Source of the DNA: Halopseudomonas pelagia CL-AP6
GTDB lineage: Bacteria > Pseudomonadota > Gammaproteobacteria > Pseudomonadales > Pseudomonadaceae
Direction of reading: 5' to 3'
NCBI RefSeq assembly: GCF_000410875.1
Contig: NZ_AROI01000003.1
Location: forward strand, 186,001-250,000
DNA: 64,000 nt
The notes beneath the pieces are model-generated. The model worked only from the letters and a program-made list of their open reading frames with translations, did no database searches and had not been told where the DNA came from. A program made the position numbers and the translations under genes. Positions 37,671 to 48,300 of the stretch are shown piece by piece. The first letter of the stretch is position 1. Every line of letters begins with the position of its first letter.

Positions 37671-38432
37671 TCAGGGTTTGAGCCTGTAGCCGGTCTTGAA
37701 CACCAGCCATACCAGGCTCAGACAGATCAGCAGAAACACCAGTGTCATCCCGACACTGACGCCGATATGCACATCGGCCACCCCGTAAAAACTCCAGCGA
37801 AAGCCGCTGATAAGATAGACCACCGGGTTAAACAAGGTAACCGTCTGCCAGAACGGCGGCAGCATGGTAATGGAATAAAAACTGCCGCCCAGAAACGCCA
37901 GCGGCGTGACGATCATCAGCGGAATAATCTGCAGTTTCTCGAAGCCGTCTGCCCAGATACCAATAATAAAACCGAACAGGCTGAAGGTAATCGCGGTCAA
38001 CACCAGGAAGCCAAGCATCCAGATCGGGTGCTGGATCTCGTACGGCACGAACAGCCGCGCGGTCAACAGGATCAGCAACCCGAGAATCACCGATTTGGTC
38101 GCGGCCGCGCCGACGTAGCCAATCACGATCTCAGCTGGCGATACCGGCGCTGACAGCACCTCGTAAATGGTCCCGGTGAACTTGGGCATGTAAATGCCGA
38201 ACGAGGCATTGGAGATACTCTCGTTAAGTAACATCAACATGATCAACCCGGGAATGATAAAGGCCCCATAGCTGACCCCGTCTATTTCAGCCATGCGCGA
38301 GCCGATGGCTGCACCAAAGACCACGAAGTACAAAGATGTAGAAATCACCGGCGACGCAATGCTCTGCAACATGGTGCGGCGCAGACGCGCCAGTTCGAAG
38401 CTGTAGATCGCCCAAATACCATAAAAATTCAT
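37671..38432 (-). CDS. ABC-2 type permease (YadH-like)
   Basis: A 253-residue inner-membrane permease with six predicted membrane segments. It starts [21 protein letters not shown] and carries the ABC-2 signature around SPLAFLGG-like [18 protein letters not shown] near residue 185. It is the partner of the upstream ATPase, with a 4-nt overlap. E. coli YadGH is the nearest known pair; its substrate is unknown. Confidence 0.88.
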   Translation of the reverse strand: MNFYGIWAIYSFELARLRRTMLQSIASPVISTSLYFVVFGAAIGSRMAEIDGVSYGAFIIPGLIMLMLLNESISNASFGIYMPKFTGTIYEVLSAPVSPAEIVIGYVGAAATKSVILGLLILLTARLFVPYEIQHPIWMLGFLVLTAITFSLFGFIIGIWADGFEKLQIIPLMIVTPLAFLGGSFYSITMLPPFWQTVTLFNPVVYLISGFRWSFYGVADVHIGVSVGMTLVFLLICLSLVWLVFKTGYRLKP

Positions 38433-39394
38433 GACGCCACCTGTACTGAAGGCGTGGCGGCGGCTGCCCCACCACGGTCATTGACCAGTTCGACAAAGAT
38501 ATCCTCCAGCGAACTCTGGCTGGAATGCAGGTCCTTGAAGTCGATCCCCTCCTGCGCCAGGGCGCGCAGCAGCCCGGCGATCCCCGTCTGCTCCTTGAGC
38601 GCGTCGAAGGTATAGATCAGTTGGTAGCCTTCATCGGCCAGACTCAAAGGAAATCCCCCCAGGGAAGCCGGGATAGCCAGCAACGGCTGTTGCAGATGAA
38701 TGCTCAACTGCTTGGTACCCAGTTTGCGCATCAGCGCGGCCTTGTCGTCGATCAGAATGATCTCGCCCTGACGGATTATCCCAATCCGATCAGCCATTTC
38801 CTCAGCCTCTTCGATGTAATGGGTGGTGAGGATAATAGTGACGCCACTGGCCCTGAGGCGCCGTACCATCTCCCACATGTCGCGGCGCAGTTCCACGTCG
38901 ACCCCGGCAGTAGGCTCGTCGAGAAAGAGTACGTCCGGCTCATGGGATAACGCTTTAGCAATCAACACCCGGCGTTTCATGCCACCAGACAGGCCCATGA
39001 TCTTCTCATTGCGCTTGTCCCACAGCGACAGATCCCGCAGGACCTTCTCAAGATGCGCATCATCGCGTTTCTTGCCGAACAAACCACTGCTCAGACGCAT
39101 GGTCGCCCATACCGTATCGAACATGTTATTGGTCAGTTCCTGGGGCACCAGGCCGATGGTTTTACGTGCCGCACGGTAGTCGCGCACAATGTCGTGACCA
39201 TTGACCAATACCTGGCCGGCGCTGGCGTTGACGATGCCGCAGATAATGCTGATCAGCGTGGTTTTCCCCGCGCCATTGGGACCCAGCAGCGCTAATATCT
39301 CGCCACGCCGGATGCATAGATCAACGCCCTTTAGCGCCTGAAAACCCGACGCATAGGTTTTGGTCAATCCGCTAACAGTGATGATGGGATCCAC
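38429..39394 (-). CDS. ABC transporter ATP-binding protein (YadG-like)
   Basis: A 321-residue ABC exporter ATPase. Walker [10 protein letters not shown] (near residue 40), Q-loop VPQEL, signature [13 protein letters not shown], Walker [13 protein letters not shown] and H-loop THYIEEAE are all present. The start is a GTG at 39394 with a perfect AGGAGG 4 nt upstream; the TTG at 39421 would put that site inside the gene. It forms an exporter with the following permease. The substrate is unknown. Confidence 0.88.
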   Translation of the reverse strand: MDPIITVSGLTKTYASGFQALKGVDLCIRRGEILALLGPNGAGKTTLISIICGIVNASAGQVLVNGHDIVRDYRAARKTIGLVPQELTNNMFDTVWATMRLSSGLFGKKRDDAHLEKVLRDLSLWDKRNEKIMGLSGGMKRRVLIAKALSHEPDVLFLDEPTAGVDVELRRDMWEMVRRLRASGVTIILTTHYIEEAEEMADRIGIIRQGEIILIDDKAALMRKLGTKQLSIHLQQPLLAIPASLGGFPLSLADEGYQLIYTFDALKEQTGIAGLLRALAQEGIDFKDLHSSQSSLEDIFVELVNDRGGAAAATPSVQVAS

Positions 39395-39470
39395 GGTGCC
39401 TCCTGGAAGCTGGGAAATCAAAGTCTCTTATCTTCTCACGTCCCGCCAGCCAAACGCACTGGAGACCCGG

Positions 39471-40055
39471 TTATTCGAGGTAGATGAGCGCGCGACTTAT
39501 TTCGGGATCTGTCAGGACTGTAGCAAAAGGCGCATATACCTCCTCCATGCACACGCCGTGACGCAGCAGATACAGGCCGTTGACTGCGCGTACCAATCCA
39601 GGGCTGGTTAAGCGAAAAAAAGCGCCCGCCGCGTCTCGGTTCTCCTGGGAGTCCAGCCGCAACGCCCGCGCGCGCTTTTCGATTGCATTGAATACATCCA
39701 GACCTTCGGGCAGTTCACGCAGTGCGGCATGGCAGACGGAGCTGTTCGGCAACGCGGCGAAATCAGCCTCCAATCGCTCAACTTCCAATTGGTAAACCCT
39801 CCGGCAGCTTTGCACTTGCTTGAGGAAGCTCTGCTGATGACCGGGCGTCACCACGCGCTCCAGCATAGCCTCGGCCAGCCTCTCTTGAAACGCGAGCACT
39901 GGTGCCGCGCACAGCTGCTGAGCGTTGACACCGGCAGGTGCCGTAGTCGAACGGGCAGCGTCTGTCAGTGGCGGCGGATCGGCGGCAAAAAGGGGGCTAT
40001 TCAGTAATAACGTTAGGCACAAAAATGTTACGCGCAAGGCGCCGCTGGGCCCCAC
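39471..40055 (-). CDS. Exported protein of unknown function
   Basis: A 194-residue protein with a signal peptide (from GTG 40055: MGPSGALRVTFLCLTLLLNSPLFAA, cleaved near residue 26). The mature part is mainly helical with four cysteines (QLCAAP, QSCRRV, SVCHAAL, GVCMEE), which could form two disulfides in the periplasm. An AAGGA site 7 nt upstream supports 40055; other GTG starts at 40091 and 40133 are possible. I do not recognise the family. The gene lies 76 bp upstream of the ABC genes on the same strand. Confidence 0.65.
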   Translation of the reverse strand: MGPSGALRVTFLCLTLLLNSPLFAADPPPLTDAARSTTAPAGVNAQQLCAAPVLAFQERLAEAMLERVVTPGHQQSFLKQVQSCRRVYQLEVERLEADFAALPNSSVCHAALRELPEGLDVFNAIEKRARALRLDSQENRDAAGAFFRLTSPGLVRAVNGLYLLRHGVCMEEVYAPFATVLTDPEISRALIYLE

Positions 40056-40223
40056 GCATAAGTCCTTGACCTGATCTGAAATACGAATCACAACACCCCT
40101 GATATAGGATTGAACATCTTCCCCCCACCTCACCCGCGCGCCGATTTTAAGCCATTACCAGACTCGCCGTCAGTTTCCCGCTGGATTAACCATTGAGGCT
40201 AAGCCTCTGCCAGAAACCCAGGC

Positions 40224-40259
40224 AAAAAAAGCCCCCCACCTGCCATGCAAATGGGGGGC
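40224..40259 (-). terminator. Intrinsic terminator of the GST gene
   Basis: On the minus strand an 8-bp GC-rich stem (40252-40259 with 40231-40238, 13-nt loop) is followed by seven T residues (40230-40224). It begins 18 nt past the GST stop codon. Confidence 0.88.
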
Positions 40260-40276
40260 GATATTACCCTGGTGCG

Positions 40277-41212
40277 TTAGGCAGCGCTGATTTTGAATCC
40301 GAACCGCGGGAAATGTACCTGCACCAACCCGGCACGCTCATCTTCGCGCGCGATCACGACTTCTTCCGCATCCTCGAATACCAGCTTGCCTGCAACCTCA
40401 TCGGTACCGTAATCAACCGCACTGACGTTGACTTGCTGGCCGATGGCAAATCCGCCAGGACTGACGAAGCCGGTAGCCGGCAGGCTTTCCGGGGTGGCGT
40501 CACGGGCTATGCTGATGGCAGCGGCGGCGTCCAGTGCGGTGAAGGAGCCATGACCAAAGTCGGCGACCCGAGTCATCCACGCCTTGACGGCGGGGTAGCC
40601 TTCCAGAGCGTCCGCCACAGCGGCGTTATTGGCGACGAACCACAGCGGATGATAATACGCGAAGTCGGCCACGCTGGGTGTATCGCCCAACAGGAACTCG
40701 CCATCGCGATCGAGCTGGGTTTCCAGCCGGCCAATCAGCGCCGGCCACTGGGACAAGGCCACAGCAGAATCCAGCCGGCTAGCAGAGCCGCCGGAAAACA
40801 GCGCCTTGCGGTCGGCCATAAAGCCCTGAACCATAGCTTCAGGCGCACCTGCAAAGCGTGCGGCAAGGCCCTTGGGCTGGAAGTTGATAGCCACGGCGTG
40901 CTGAAACAACACCTGATCGGCGAACTGCGCCAGGCCGGCAGCGGCGGCTTCCTTACCTTCTGGAAACAGCGCTGGCGTGGCCTTCTCACGCTCAAGACGC
41001 CGGGCGATCAGGGCGGTATCACAAAAAATATCCGCACCCACTTGCAGCACCGGCGTACGCCGGTACCCACCCGTCAGCGCCGTTAGATCAGGCTTGGGCA
41101 TCACTGCCGGGATCATCACGGAGTGCCAGGCCAACCCCTTGTAACCGAGCATCAAACGGGCTTTCTCGGCAAATGGGGATTGCGGATAATGATGCAGAAT
41201 CAAATCGGTCAT
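40277..41212 (-). CDS. Glutathione S-transferase family protein
   Basis: A 311-residue protein with an N-terminal thioredoxin-like GST domain (about 1-80: LILHHYPQSPFAEKARLMLG, then YRRTPVLQVGADIFCDTALI) and an all-helical C-terminal GST domain (about 90-215, with LGDTPSVADFAYYHPLWF). An additional about 90-residue C-terminal extension carries GFVSPGGFAIGQQVNVSAVDYGTD, unusual for a GST and beta-rich. The SPFAEK segment puts Ser near the glutathione-activating position. Substrate unknown. The ATG at 41212 has AGGAG 8 nt upstream. Its start is only 14 nt after the GIY-YIG stop. Confidence 0.87.
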   Translation of the reverse strand: MTDLILHHYPQSPFAEKARLMLGYKGLAWHSVMIPAVMPKPDLTALTGGYRRTPVLQVGADIFCDTALIARRLEREKATPALFPEGKEAAAAGLAQFADQVLFQHAVAINFQPKGLAARFAGAPEAMVQGFMADRKALFSGGSASRLDSAVALSQWPALIGRLETQLDRDGEFLLGDTPSVADFAYYHPLWFVANNAAVADALEGYPAVKAWMTRVADFGHGSFTALDAAAAISIARDATPESLPATGFVSPGGFAIGQQVNVSAVDYGTDEVAGKLVFEDAEEVVIAREDERAGLVQVHFPRFGFKISAA

Positions 41213-41226
41213 TGGGTGTTCTCCTG

Positions 41227-41589
41227 TCAAAGTGGCTCCAGCTTAGCGCCTGCGTCGGGTGCTGCACAGCCGCTCGCGGACGTTGATAGTTCGGCATTGA
41301 ATTGACTGATCAGTCGTTCCTTGGTCACCTTCGCCAGCGCCTTGATCGCCCGCTCTTGACGCAGCGCATCGGAATGGTCCACACACCTCGCCTGCCACAC
41401 CAGGGCTATGGCAGGGCTGCGGTTAAAGAAGCGCGCGCCCTTGCCCCGCTGATGTTGTACCAAACGGCGCTGTGGGTCGGTACTGATCCCGGTATACACG
41501 TGGCCGTTAGCGGCACGCACCATGTAAACCCACCAGCTTTTTTCGGTACTGGGGGCTGGGGTGCTGTGTTCCGTGTTGTGCGCAGGCAT
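41227..41589 (-). CDS. GIY-YIG domain protein
   Basis: A 120-residue small GIY-YIG nuclease-superfamily protein (UPF0213/YhbQ-like). [19 protein letters not shown] carries the two-part GIY-YIG signature as VYM and YTG, followed by the conserved Arg (DPQRRLVQH) and the late Glu in RQERAIKAL. YhbQ-type proteins have been linked to DNA repair. It probably forms an operon with the GST gene, 14 nt apart. The C-terminal 20 residues are low-complexity ([13 protein letters not shown]). Confidence 0.88.
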   Translation of the reverse strand: MPAHNTEHSTPAPSTEKSWWVYMVRAANGHVYTGISTDPQRRLVQHQRGKGARFFNRSPAIALVWQARCVDHSDALRQERAIKALAKVTKERLISQFNAELSTSASGCAAPDAGAKLEPL

Positions 41590-41618
41590 ACTAGTGATCT
41601 AAAACCTTGGAGTTAGCC

Positions 41619-42101
41619 ATGTTTATACAGATTTTCAGCACGGGCGGCACCCTGGACAAGGTGTATTTCGATGCCCTGAGTGAGTATCAGATCGGTGACC
41701 CGGTCGCGACCGAACTGCTTGAGCAGGCGCGTGTCGGCTTTGATTATGCGGTCGAATCGCTGATGAAAAAGGACAGCCTGGAGCTCGACGACGTTGATCG
41801 CACGCTGATCCACGACAAGATCAAAGCCTGCCCGCATGAGCATATTCTGATTACCCACGGCACCGACACCATGACCGTTACCGCCGCAGGCCTGGCGGAT
41901 ATCGACGGTAAAGTCATCGTACTGACCGGCGCCATGCAGCCCGCTCGCTTCCGAGATTCTGATGCCCTGTTTAACCTGGGCCTGGCCATTGGCGCACTGA
42001 ATACCTGCCAGCCCGGTGTTTACATTGCGATGAGCGGGCGGGTTTTCCCTGCCGACGGCGTACGCAAAAATCGACTGGCCGGACGCTTTGAGGAGCGCTA
42101 G
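41619..42101 (+). CDS. Asparaginase N-terminal-domain protein
   Basis: A 160-residue protein equal to only the N-terminal domain of asparaginases (full enzymes have about 330 residues). It keeps FSTGGTLDK (first catalytic Thr) and THGTDTMTVTA (the Thr-Asp pair), and IVLTGAMQPARFRDSDA (the lysine of the usual TGAMKP block is replaced by Gln). It ends normally after SGRVFPADGVRKNR. Such stand-alone domains recur in pseudomonads, so this is probably a real family rather than a broken gene. Activity is unproven. The ATG at 41619 has GGAG 6-7 nt upstream. It converges on tldD. Confidence 0.85.
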   Translation: MFIQIFSTGGTLDKVYFDALSEYQIGDPVATELLEQARVGFDYAVESLMKKDSLELDDVDRTLIHDKIKACPHEHILITHGTDTMTVTAAGLADIDGKVIVLTGAMQPARFRDSDALFNLGLAIGALNTCQPGVYIAMSGRVFPADGVRKNRLAGRFEER

Positions 42102-42107
42102 CTGAGG

Positions 42108-43550
42108 TCAGCCTGTGCCACCAACGGTTATCTGATCGATTTTCAGCGTTGGCTGACCCACGCCTACGGGCAGTGACTGACCGTCTTTGCCACAGGTACC
42201 CACGCCAGTATCAAGTTTGAGGTCATCGCCGACCATCGAGACGCGGTTCATGACCTCCGGACCATTACCGATCAAGGTGGCGCCTTTAACCGGCGCGGTG
42301 ATCTTGCCGTCTTCAATCAGGTAGGCTTCGCTGGTGGAGAACACGAACTTGCCGCTGGTGATGTCCACCTGTCCGCCGCCCAGATTGGCGCAATAGAGGC
42401 CTTTCTTGACCGACCTGATGATGTCTTCCGGATCGCTTTCGCCGGCGAGCATGTAGGTGTTGGTCATGCGTGGCATTGGCAAGTGTGCATAAGACTCGCG
42501 CCGGCCATTGCCGGTCGCGGCCACGCCCATCAACCGGGCGTTCAATTTGTCCTGCATATAGCCCTTGAGAATGCCGTTCTCGATCAGGGTGGTGCAGTTG
42601 GTCTGGTTGCCCTCATCGTCCATGCTCAGTGAACCCCGACGCCCCGGCAGGGTACCGTCATCAACAATGGTGCACAGGCTTGAGGCAACTTTTTCACCGA
42701 CCCTGCCGCTGTAGGCTGAGCTGCCCTTGCGGTTGAAGTCGCCTTCCAGGCCGTGGCCTACGGCCTCATGCAGGAGCACACCAGACCAGCCCGGGCCCAT
42801 AACCACCGGCATACTGCCTGCCGGTGCGGGAACCGCATCGAGATTGACCACGGCCTGGCGTACCGCTTCACGGGCATAGCCCAGAGCGCGGTCTTCGGCC
42901 TCAAAGAAGCGGTAGTCGGTGCGGCCACCGCCACCAAAACTGCCCCTTTCACGACGACCGTTATGTTCGATGATCACGCTGACATTAAGCCTGATCAGCG
43001 GGCGAATATCACCCGCCCAGGTGCCATCACTGGCAGCCACCAGCACGGTGTCATGTACGCCGCCAAGACTGACGCTCACTTGCGTAATGCGTGGGTCCAG
43101 GCTGCGCGTGTAGGCGTCCAGACGCTGCAAAAAAGTCACTTTGTCGGCCTGAGGCATTACATCCAGCGGGTTATCCGCCAGGTACAATGGTTCACTATTA
43201 CCGCGCTTCCACGCCTGTACACTACCCGTCTGGCCGGCACGGGCAATAGAACGTGCAGCACCGACGGCCTGGCTCAGGGCCGGCATGCGGATATCGTTGC
43301 TGTAGGCGAAACCGGTCTTCTCGCCGGACTGGGCACGCACACCCACACCCTGATCGACATTAAAACTGCCGTCCTTGACGATGCCGTCCTCTAATACCCA
43401 GGATTCACTGATCTGATGCTGAAAGTACAGATCAGCAGCGTCCACACCCGGTGCCGACACGATCTGCCCCAGTACCTTGGCGATAGAGTCCGGCGTGAGT
43501 TCAGCCGGCAACAGCAGACGATGTTCAACTTGAGCGAGTAGATTACTCAT
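42108..43550 (-). CDS. tldD: Metalloprotease TldD
   Basis: A 480-residue subunit of the TldD/TldE (PmbA) protease, which digests unfolded peptides and matures some peptide toxins. The zinc site [11 protein letters not shown] (HExxxH, about residues 257-262) is present, and the length equals E. coli TldD (481). The start at 43550 gives [15 protein letters not shown]. It overlaps the preceding nitrilase gene by 8 nt and is the last of the long leftward gene series from mreB. Confidence 0.95.
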   Translation of the reverse strand: MSNLLAQVEHRLLLPAELTPDSIAKVLGQIVSAPGVDAADLYFQHQISESWVLEDGIVKDGSFNVDQGVGVRAQSGEKTGFAYSNDIRMPALSQAVGAARSIARAGQTGSVQAWKRGNSEPLYLADNPLDVMPQADKVTFLQRLDAYTRSLDPRITQVSVSLGGVHDTVLVAASDGTWAGDIRPLIRLNVSVIIEHNGRRERGSFGGGGRTDYRFFEAEDRALGYAREAVRQAVVNLDAVPAPAGSMPVVMGPGWSGVLLHEAVGHGLEGDFNRKGSSAYSGRVGEKVASSLCTIVDDGTLPGRRGSLSMDDEGNQTNCTTLIENGILKGYMQDKLNARLMGVAATGNGRRESYAHLPMPRMTNTYMLAGESDPEDIIRSVKKGLYCANLGGGQVDITSGKFVFSTSEAYLIEDGKITAPVKGATLIGNGPEVMNRVSMVGDDLKLDTGVGTCGKDGQSLPVGVGQPTLKIDQITVGGTG

Positions 43551-44403
43551 GGTGTTCAGACTCCTTGGCAGCTGGGACAATAGTATCCGCAGCGGCAAAA
43601 CGACGATGCTGCGCCACCGGCATACGCCCGCGCACAGACTTGAGATAGTCCAGGTCCAGAGCGCCGCAAACTACGCCCTCACCTTTGGCGATGACCTGCT
43701 GAATCACGCCCCAGGGGTCGATCAGGCAACTGTGGCCAAAGGTCTCACGGCCACCTGGGTGAAGCCCCCCCTGATTGGCCGCCAGTATGTAACACTGGGT
43801 TTCGATGGCCCGCGCCCGTAACAGCACGTCCCAATGCGCGGCGCCAGTGACGGCGGTAAAGGCCGAGGGCACCACGATCAGCTCGGCGCCAGCACGGCTC
43901 AGTGCCAGATACAGCTCGGCGAAGCGCAGATCATAACAGATGCTCAGTCCCACCCGACCGACCGGCGTATCGATACAGACCACCTGATCACCATAATCGT
44001 AATCGCGGGACTCTTGATAGCTGCTCTGATTATCGGCAACTTCCACGTCGAACAAATGCAGCTTCTCGTAGCGCGCCACTTCCCGGCCCTGCTCATCAAA
44101 CACCAGACAGGCAGCCATGGCCTTCTTGCCGGGCTCGCGTGGCAGCGGAATACTGCCACCAATCAACCACACGGCGTGGTGCCTGGCTTGTTCGGCCAAA
44201 AATCGCTGGATCGGCTTGGCGCCGCTGATTTCCTCCTCGGCCACGCGGGTCAGATCGGCAGTACCGAACACCGCAAAACATTCAGGCAATAGCAACACCC
44301 GCGCACCTTGCGCGGCGGCCTCGGCTATTAGCTCAGCGGCGCGTGTCAAATTGGCCTGCACGTCGGTACTGCTGATCATCTGTATTGCTGCAACCTGATG
44401 CAT
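43543..44403 (-). CDS. Carbon-nitrogen hydrolase (nitrilase family)
   Basis: A 286-residue nitrilase-superfamily amidase with the full Glu-Lys-Cys triad: Glu in [10 protein letters not shown], Lys in [10 protein letters not shown] and Cys in [12 protein letters not shown]. The [15 protein letters not shown] start and the HLFDVEV segment match the Nit1/YbeM-type deaminated-glutathione amidases, which is the likely reaction. The start at 44403 lies 1 nt after the yhdP stop. It overlaps tldD by 8 nt. Confidence 0.88.
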   Translation of the reverse strand: MHQVAAIQMISSTDVQANLTRAAELIAEAAAQGARVLLLPECFAVFGTADLTRVAEEEISGAKPIQRFLAEQARHHAVWLIGGSIPLPREPGKKAMAACLVFDEQGREVARYEKLHLFDVEVADNQSSYQESRDYDYGDQVVCIDTPVGRVGLSICYDLRFAELYLALSRAGAELIVVPSAFTAVTGAAHWDVLLRARAIETQCYILAANQGGLHPGGRETFGHSCLIDPWGVIQQVIAKGEGVVCGALDLDYLKSVRGRMPVAQHRRFAAADTIVPAAKESEHHE

Positions 44404-44404
44404 G

Positions 44405-47400
44405 TCAATCGCCCTCCAAAGCGGCCTTGCTGTCAAAAGCACGATCAAATTCGACGTTGGGCTGCTTCCAATCGCCGCTGATCTTGTACTTGACCGAGGC
44501 GAAGCGGGCCACCCGGTCCCCGAGGATCTTGTCGGCAATGAACAACGCACCACCGATGTAGGGCGCGCCGACAATAAGCGCCGCTAGTGGCAGGTTATTG
44601 GTCACCGGCAGCGTGACCAGCATACCCATGTCGATCTGGTCGGCAGCCAAATCCAGCTTACCATCAAGCTGCAGCTTGGCTCCGGGGCCATCCATCACCA
44701 GCGGGCTGACGGTGTACATCACGCCGTCGGTAAAGACCATATCGCCTTTCAACGTATCATAGGCAGTACCACTGCCGAACAGATCGCTGAAGTCCAGGCG
44801 CAGACGCCGGGTAAAGGCGTTGAAGTTCAAGAGGCCGAAAATGCGCAATGCATCCGCGCCGGTCTCGCCGCTTTGCAATGCGCCGTCCTTAGCCTGCAGT
44901 TGCAGTTGCCCGGTACTGCGGCTAAGGGCGAAAAAGATCGGTGAACCTGGCCAGCTCAAGTCAGCCTGCATGGCGAAACTATCGCTGGTCAAAGTGGGCG
45001 CATAACCCCAGGCTTTCAGTATCTCACCCATATTGCCGGCCAGCATCTGCCCCTTGAAATGGCTGCGCGGCCCGCTGTCGCGCCAATCCAGCTCGCCGCT
45101 CAGCTGTAGCCCGCGCAGGTTCACGTCCAGATCATGGATTTTTGCCCCTGAGTTATCGGGCCTCAAGCGCATGTCCACCGCGCCCACCGGGTCTCCAGCC
45201 CAGTAGAGCTGATCAATATGCAGGTCCACCGGCGGCAACGTGCTGGGCTTGAACAAGCGCAGGCTATCCTCTGGCAACAGGGGTTTGGCCAGGGCATCGA
45301 CCATCGGCGCCTCGGCCGGCCGTTCCAGCTGGAGACGCTGCAGGTTGACCAACACCGGCTCGGCGATAACATCAGGCAGCGTTACTTGACCGCGAATGCG
45401 TGCTTGATCGATATCGAACAGCCAAACGTCATCCACCCGCGCCCCGGTCACCGCCAAGCCCTCCAGCTGCTGACCAAACCCGGAAAAGCGTGCCGCGCGC
45501 AGATCTATGCTACTGACCAGATCAGTCGCGGTACCGCGTAGGGTCTGCGCGGTCTGGACTTCCCCGGCAGCGGCACTGTGCGTTTCAACCCAGCGTTGCC
45601 ACTCATCCAGATTCAACTGGTCAAATCCTGCCCTGATACTCAACCCCGATACGCTGGCCGCCTCCACCGGGCTCCGCCGATAGCTGATATCGCCGCTGAG
45701 CTCCCCTGCACCCGTGCGCAAACGGCCATTCAGCTCCTCGCCCAAGTTGAAGCTCCAGCGCTGACGCTGGTCATCCAGCTCTAGTATTAGGCTGCTCGGT
45801 AGACTCCGGTCAGCGGGTTTGGCTAGCGGTCCAGGCAGGTTCAGGGCAATGCCCTGCAAGTTACTGCTGACCTCAATACGCTGTTGCCCGGCACCCAGCG
45901 TGACGGCAGCTCGCCATTCTGCGGCACCTTTCGCCAGACTATCCAACAGATCATCCGGCAGATCATCCAACAGCGGCCAGGCGCGCAGTTGATCGATACT
46001 ATGTCGGCCGCTGAGCTGGATGCGCTGTTCGTCCGACACCTGCTCTATGCTGCCAGTGACCGGCCCGCCCAGCGCATCGGCCTTGAGGTTGCGGGCTTTA
46101 AGACCCTGCTGCAGATCAAACTCGAAGTCACCTGTCAGGTTAGTCAGCGGTGTCTGCAAAGGCGGGATCTGTAGCTGTTGCACCTGCGCCTGCCAATTGA
46201 CTCGGATCTGCGGCGATTGCTCGGAGTTGAGCGGGAAAGCCAGAGACAGATCGCCTGCCAACTGGCCACTGCCCTGCCAGCCAGCCAAGGGGTCCCCCGA
46301 GGTTTGTGCCAGCGGTGTATCTTGCATGACCGTCAGCGCATCGGCCAAAGGGCCCTCTGCATGCCCGGCAACCGTCAGCATCAGCGGCTCTGCTGCGCTG
46401 GCTCGGCCAGTAGTGACTACCACCTTGCTCAGTTGCGTGTTCAGTAGTCGCGCTTCGGCCGGTTGAATAGTCAGATCGGTGTTGTTTAGCCGCACCACAC
46501 TGCGCACCTGCTCCAGCCTCGGCCAACCCGGCTGGAAGTTCAAACTGCCCTGCTCGACCTGCAGATAAAGATCCAGTTGCCGCTCATCACGGGTGGCCTC
46601 GCGGAGCAGCGAGCCCTCAAACTGAAAGATCGCCAGCGGCACTTGGCCCTGAAAGTCGGCGGCCGTCAGCCAATCTACCAGAGCGGGATTAAAAGCCGGT
46701 GCCCGCGTCGGCAGATACTGCTCGGCATAGACGGCATCACTATCGCGCAGCGCCACTTGAAGACTCATGCTCGGCACCCCCCCGGCAGGCGGAATATGCA
46801 GGCCCAGATTCACCGCGACCGGGCCTTCTTCGGCGGTCACCTTTAACCCCTGGGCATCCAGATTCAAGCCAAGCTCGCGGGTCCATTGCCAGCCCATCTG
46901 CCCCTGCAGCCGAGCATATGCCCATGGCTGGGGGAACAGGCGCGGTAGATGCATTCCCCAACGTTGACTGTCAACGCGCAGCTGTCCTGCGCCAGGGCTG
47001 CCTTCGATCGTGCCACTGATACCCTGCAGCGCAGGTACACCTTCCCAGGCTGCTATACCCACCCGATCAAGGGTCGCACTCAGATGCAGGCTATCCAGAT
47101 CGCCAGGATCAGCGCCGCCACGCAGATGAATATCGCGCAGAAATCCTTCCGGAGCCAAGGTTGCCAGCTGCTGACGGTGCACCTCATTGGTAAGGAGCGG
47201 TGCTAGACCCTGGCTGACGAGCGCCAAGGGCAGGAGGTCCATGCGCAAGGCCCAATGTCCTTGCTCATTCCGCTCTCCTTGCAGCCGGGTGCGGGGCCAA
47301 ACCCGATCATTCAGACGCAGGGTAAGATTGTCGATTTGCAAGCGTTGCTCCGCCCCCAGCTGCAATTGGAAGTCGGCAAGCAAATCACGTATTTGCGCTA

Positions 47401-48283
47401 CGCTCTGATCGGGCAACGGGTCCACTGCGGGAACGACCACAGGAGCGATCAATTGCCCTTGCAAGGCCTGCAACTGCCGCTCGCCCCAACGCCCCCAGAA
47501 GCGCCCCCCGGCCACCAGTTCCTGAAGACGCGCCGTTTCCAGCAATGGCGCCGGAAGGTAACGAGCCCAGTCGATGGCTGGCAGCTCCAGAAAAAAGCCC
47601 AGCGTCAGGTCTTGCCAATGCCTTCCCAAGCTCGCTGCACTCGCCTGCAAACGGACTAGCTGGCCATCCGGCAGCTTCACCTGGGCATCAAGGCGATGCC
47701 CATCGGCAGCATTCAGCAGCGTCAGGTCACCCTCGCGAAACAACCACTGCGGTTGCTCATGCGGACTGATCTGAATGCGCGTATTCAGCAGGGTGATGCG
47801 CCGCTGATCCAATAGCACTTCCAGCGCATCATCCAGCCCTGTTTCACCGACATCTCGATCGCCAAGACCATAAAGCTGCCAACGGCCTTCGCCATCTTCG
47901 ACTAGCTCAAGAGCTAGACCCTCGATCTGCAAGGCATCCATGACCAGCCGCCGTTGCCAGAGGCTGGACCAGATATCAACCCGCGCGATAACGTCTTCCA
48001 GTGCAAACAGCACAGGGCTGGCTGGATTGGCGTCGGCGTGCACCTGCAAACCGTGCAAGGTCAACACCGGCTGAGCTCCCTGCATTTCTCCTTCGAGCTT
48101 ATCGAGCAGAATATAGCGACCGGTTTTCTCCTGGACCCAGTCCAGCAATTCGACCTGATAGTCCGCGACCGCCGGCACAAACTGGCGTCCAAGGCTGACG
48201 TACGCGGCCACCAGCAGCAACCAGACCACCAGCAGCACGATCAACCCATCCAGAGTACGCTTTAACCAGCGTTGCCAGTGCAT
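44405..48283 (-). CDS. yhdP: AsmA-like envelope protein YhdP
   Basis: A 1292-residue inner-membrane-anchored protein (single segment at about 10-32) with a very long periplasmic, beta-rich region and the C-terminal AsmA2 domain (from about 1090, with FNAFTRRLRLDFSDLFGSGTAYDTLKG). YhdP, TamB and YdbH are thought to bridge the periplasm and move phospholipids to the outer membrane; E. coli YhdP has 1266 residues. It follows rng by 17 nt. Several long antisense frames within it are shadows. Confidence 0.93.
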   Translation of the reverse strand: MHWQRWLKRTLDGLIVLLVVWLLLVAAYVSLGRQFVPAVADYQVELLDWVQEKTGRYILLDKLEGEMQGAQPVLTLHGLQVHADANPASPVLFALEDVIARVDIWSSLWQRRLVMDALQIEGLALELVEDGEGRWQLYGLGDRDVGETGLDDALEVLLDQRRITLLNTRIQISPHEQPQWLFREGDLTLLNAADGHRLDAQVKLPDGQLVRLQASAASLGRHWQDLTLGFFLELPAIDWARYLPAPLLETARLQELVAGGRFWGRWGERQLQALQGQLIAPVVVPAVDPLPDQSVAQIRDLLADFQLQLGAEQRLQIDNLTLRLNDRVWPRTRLQGERNEQGHWALRMDLLPLALVSQGLAPLLTNEVHRQQLATLAPEGFLRDIHLRGGADPGDLDSLHLSATLDRVGIAAWEGVPALQGISGTIEGSPGAGQLRVDSQRWGMHLPRLFPQPWAYARLQGQMGWQWTRELGLNLDAQGLKVTAEEGPVAVNLGLHIPPAGGVPSMSLQVALRDSDAVYAEQYLPTRAPAFNPALVDWLTAADFQGQVPLAIFQFEGSLLREATRDERQLDLYLQVEQGSLNFQPGWPRLEQVRSVVRLNNTDLTIQPAEARLLNTQLSKVVVTTGRASAAEPLMLTVAGHAEGPLADALTVMQDTPLAQTSGDPLAGWQGSGQLAGDLSLAFPLNSEQSPQIRVNWQAQVQQLQIPPLQTPLTNLTGDFEFDLQQGLKARNLKADALGGPVTGSIEQVSDEQRIQLSGRHSIDQLRAWPLLDDLPDDLLDSLAKGAAEWRAAVTLGAGQQRIEVSSNLQGIALNLPGPLAKPADRSLPSSLILELDDQRQRWSFNLGEELNGRLRTGAGELSGDISYRRSPVEAASVSGLSIRAGFDQLNLDEWQRWVETHSAAAGEVQTAQTLRGTATDLVSSIDLRAARFSGFGQQLEGLAVTGARVDDVWLFDIDQARIRGQVTLPDVIAEPVLVNLQRLQLERPAEAPMVDALAKPLLPEDSLRLFKPSTLPPVDLHIDQLYWAGDPVGAVDMRLRPDNSGAKIHDLDVNLRGLQLSGELDWRDSGPRSHFKGQMLAGNMGEILKAWGYAPTLTSDSFAMQADLSWPGSPIFFALSRSTGQLQLQAKDGALQSGETGADALRIFGLLNFNAFTRRLRLDFSDLFGSGTAYDTLKGDMVFTDGVMYTVSPLVMDGPGAKLQLDGKLDLAADQIDMGMLVTLPVTNNLPLAALIVGAPYIGGALFIADKILGDRVARFASVKYKISGDWKQPNVEFDRAFDSKAALEGD

Positions 48284-48300
48284 GGCGATTCAGCCCATCA

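Noticed and set aside
39395-39421. TTG at 39421 as start of the YadG-like gene
   Set aside because: The perfect AGGAGG at 39399-39404 serves the GTG at 39394.
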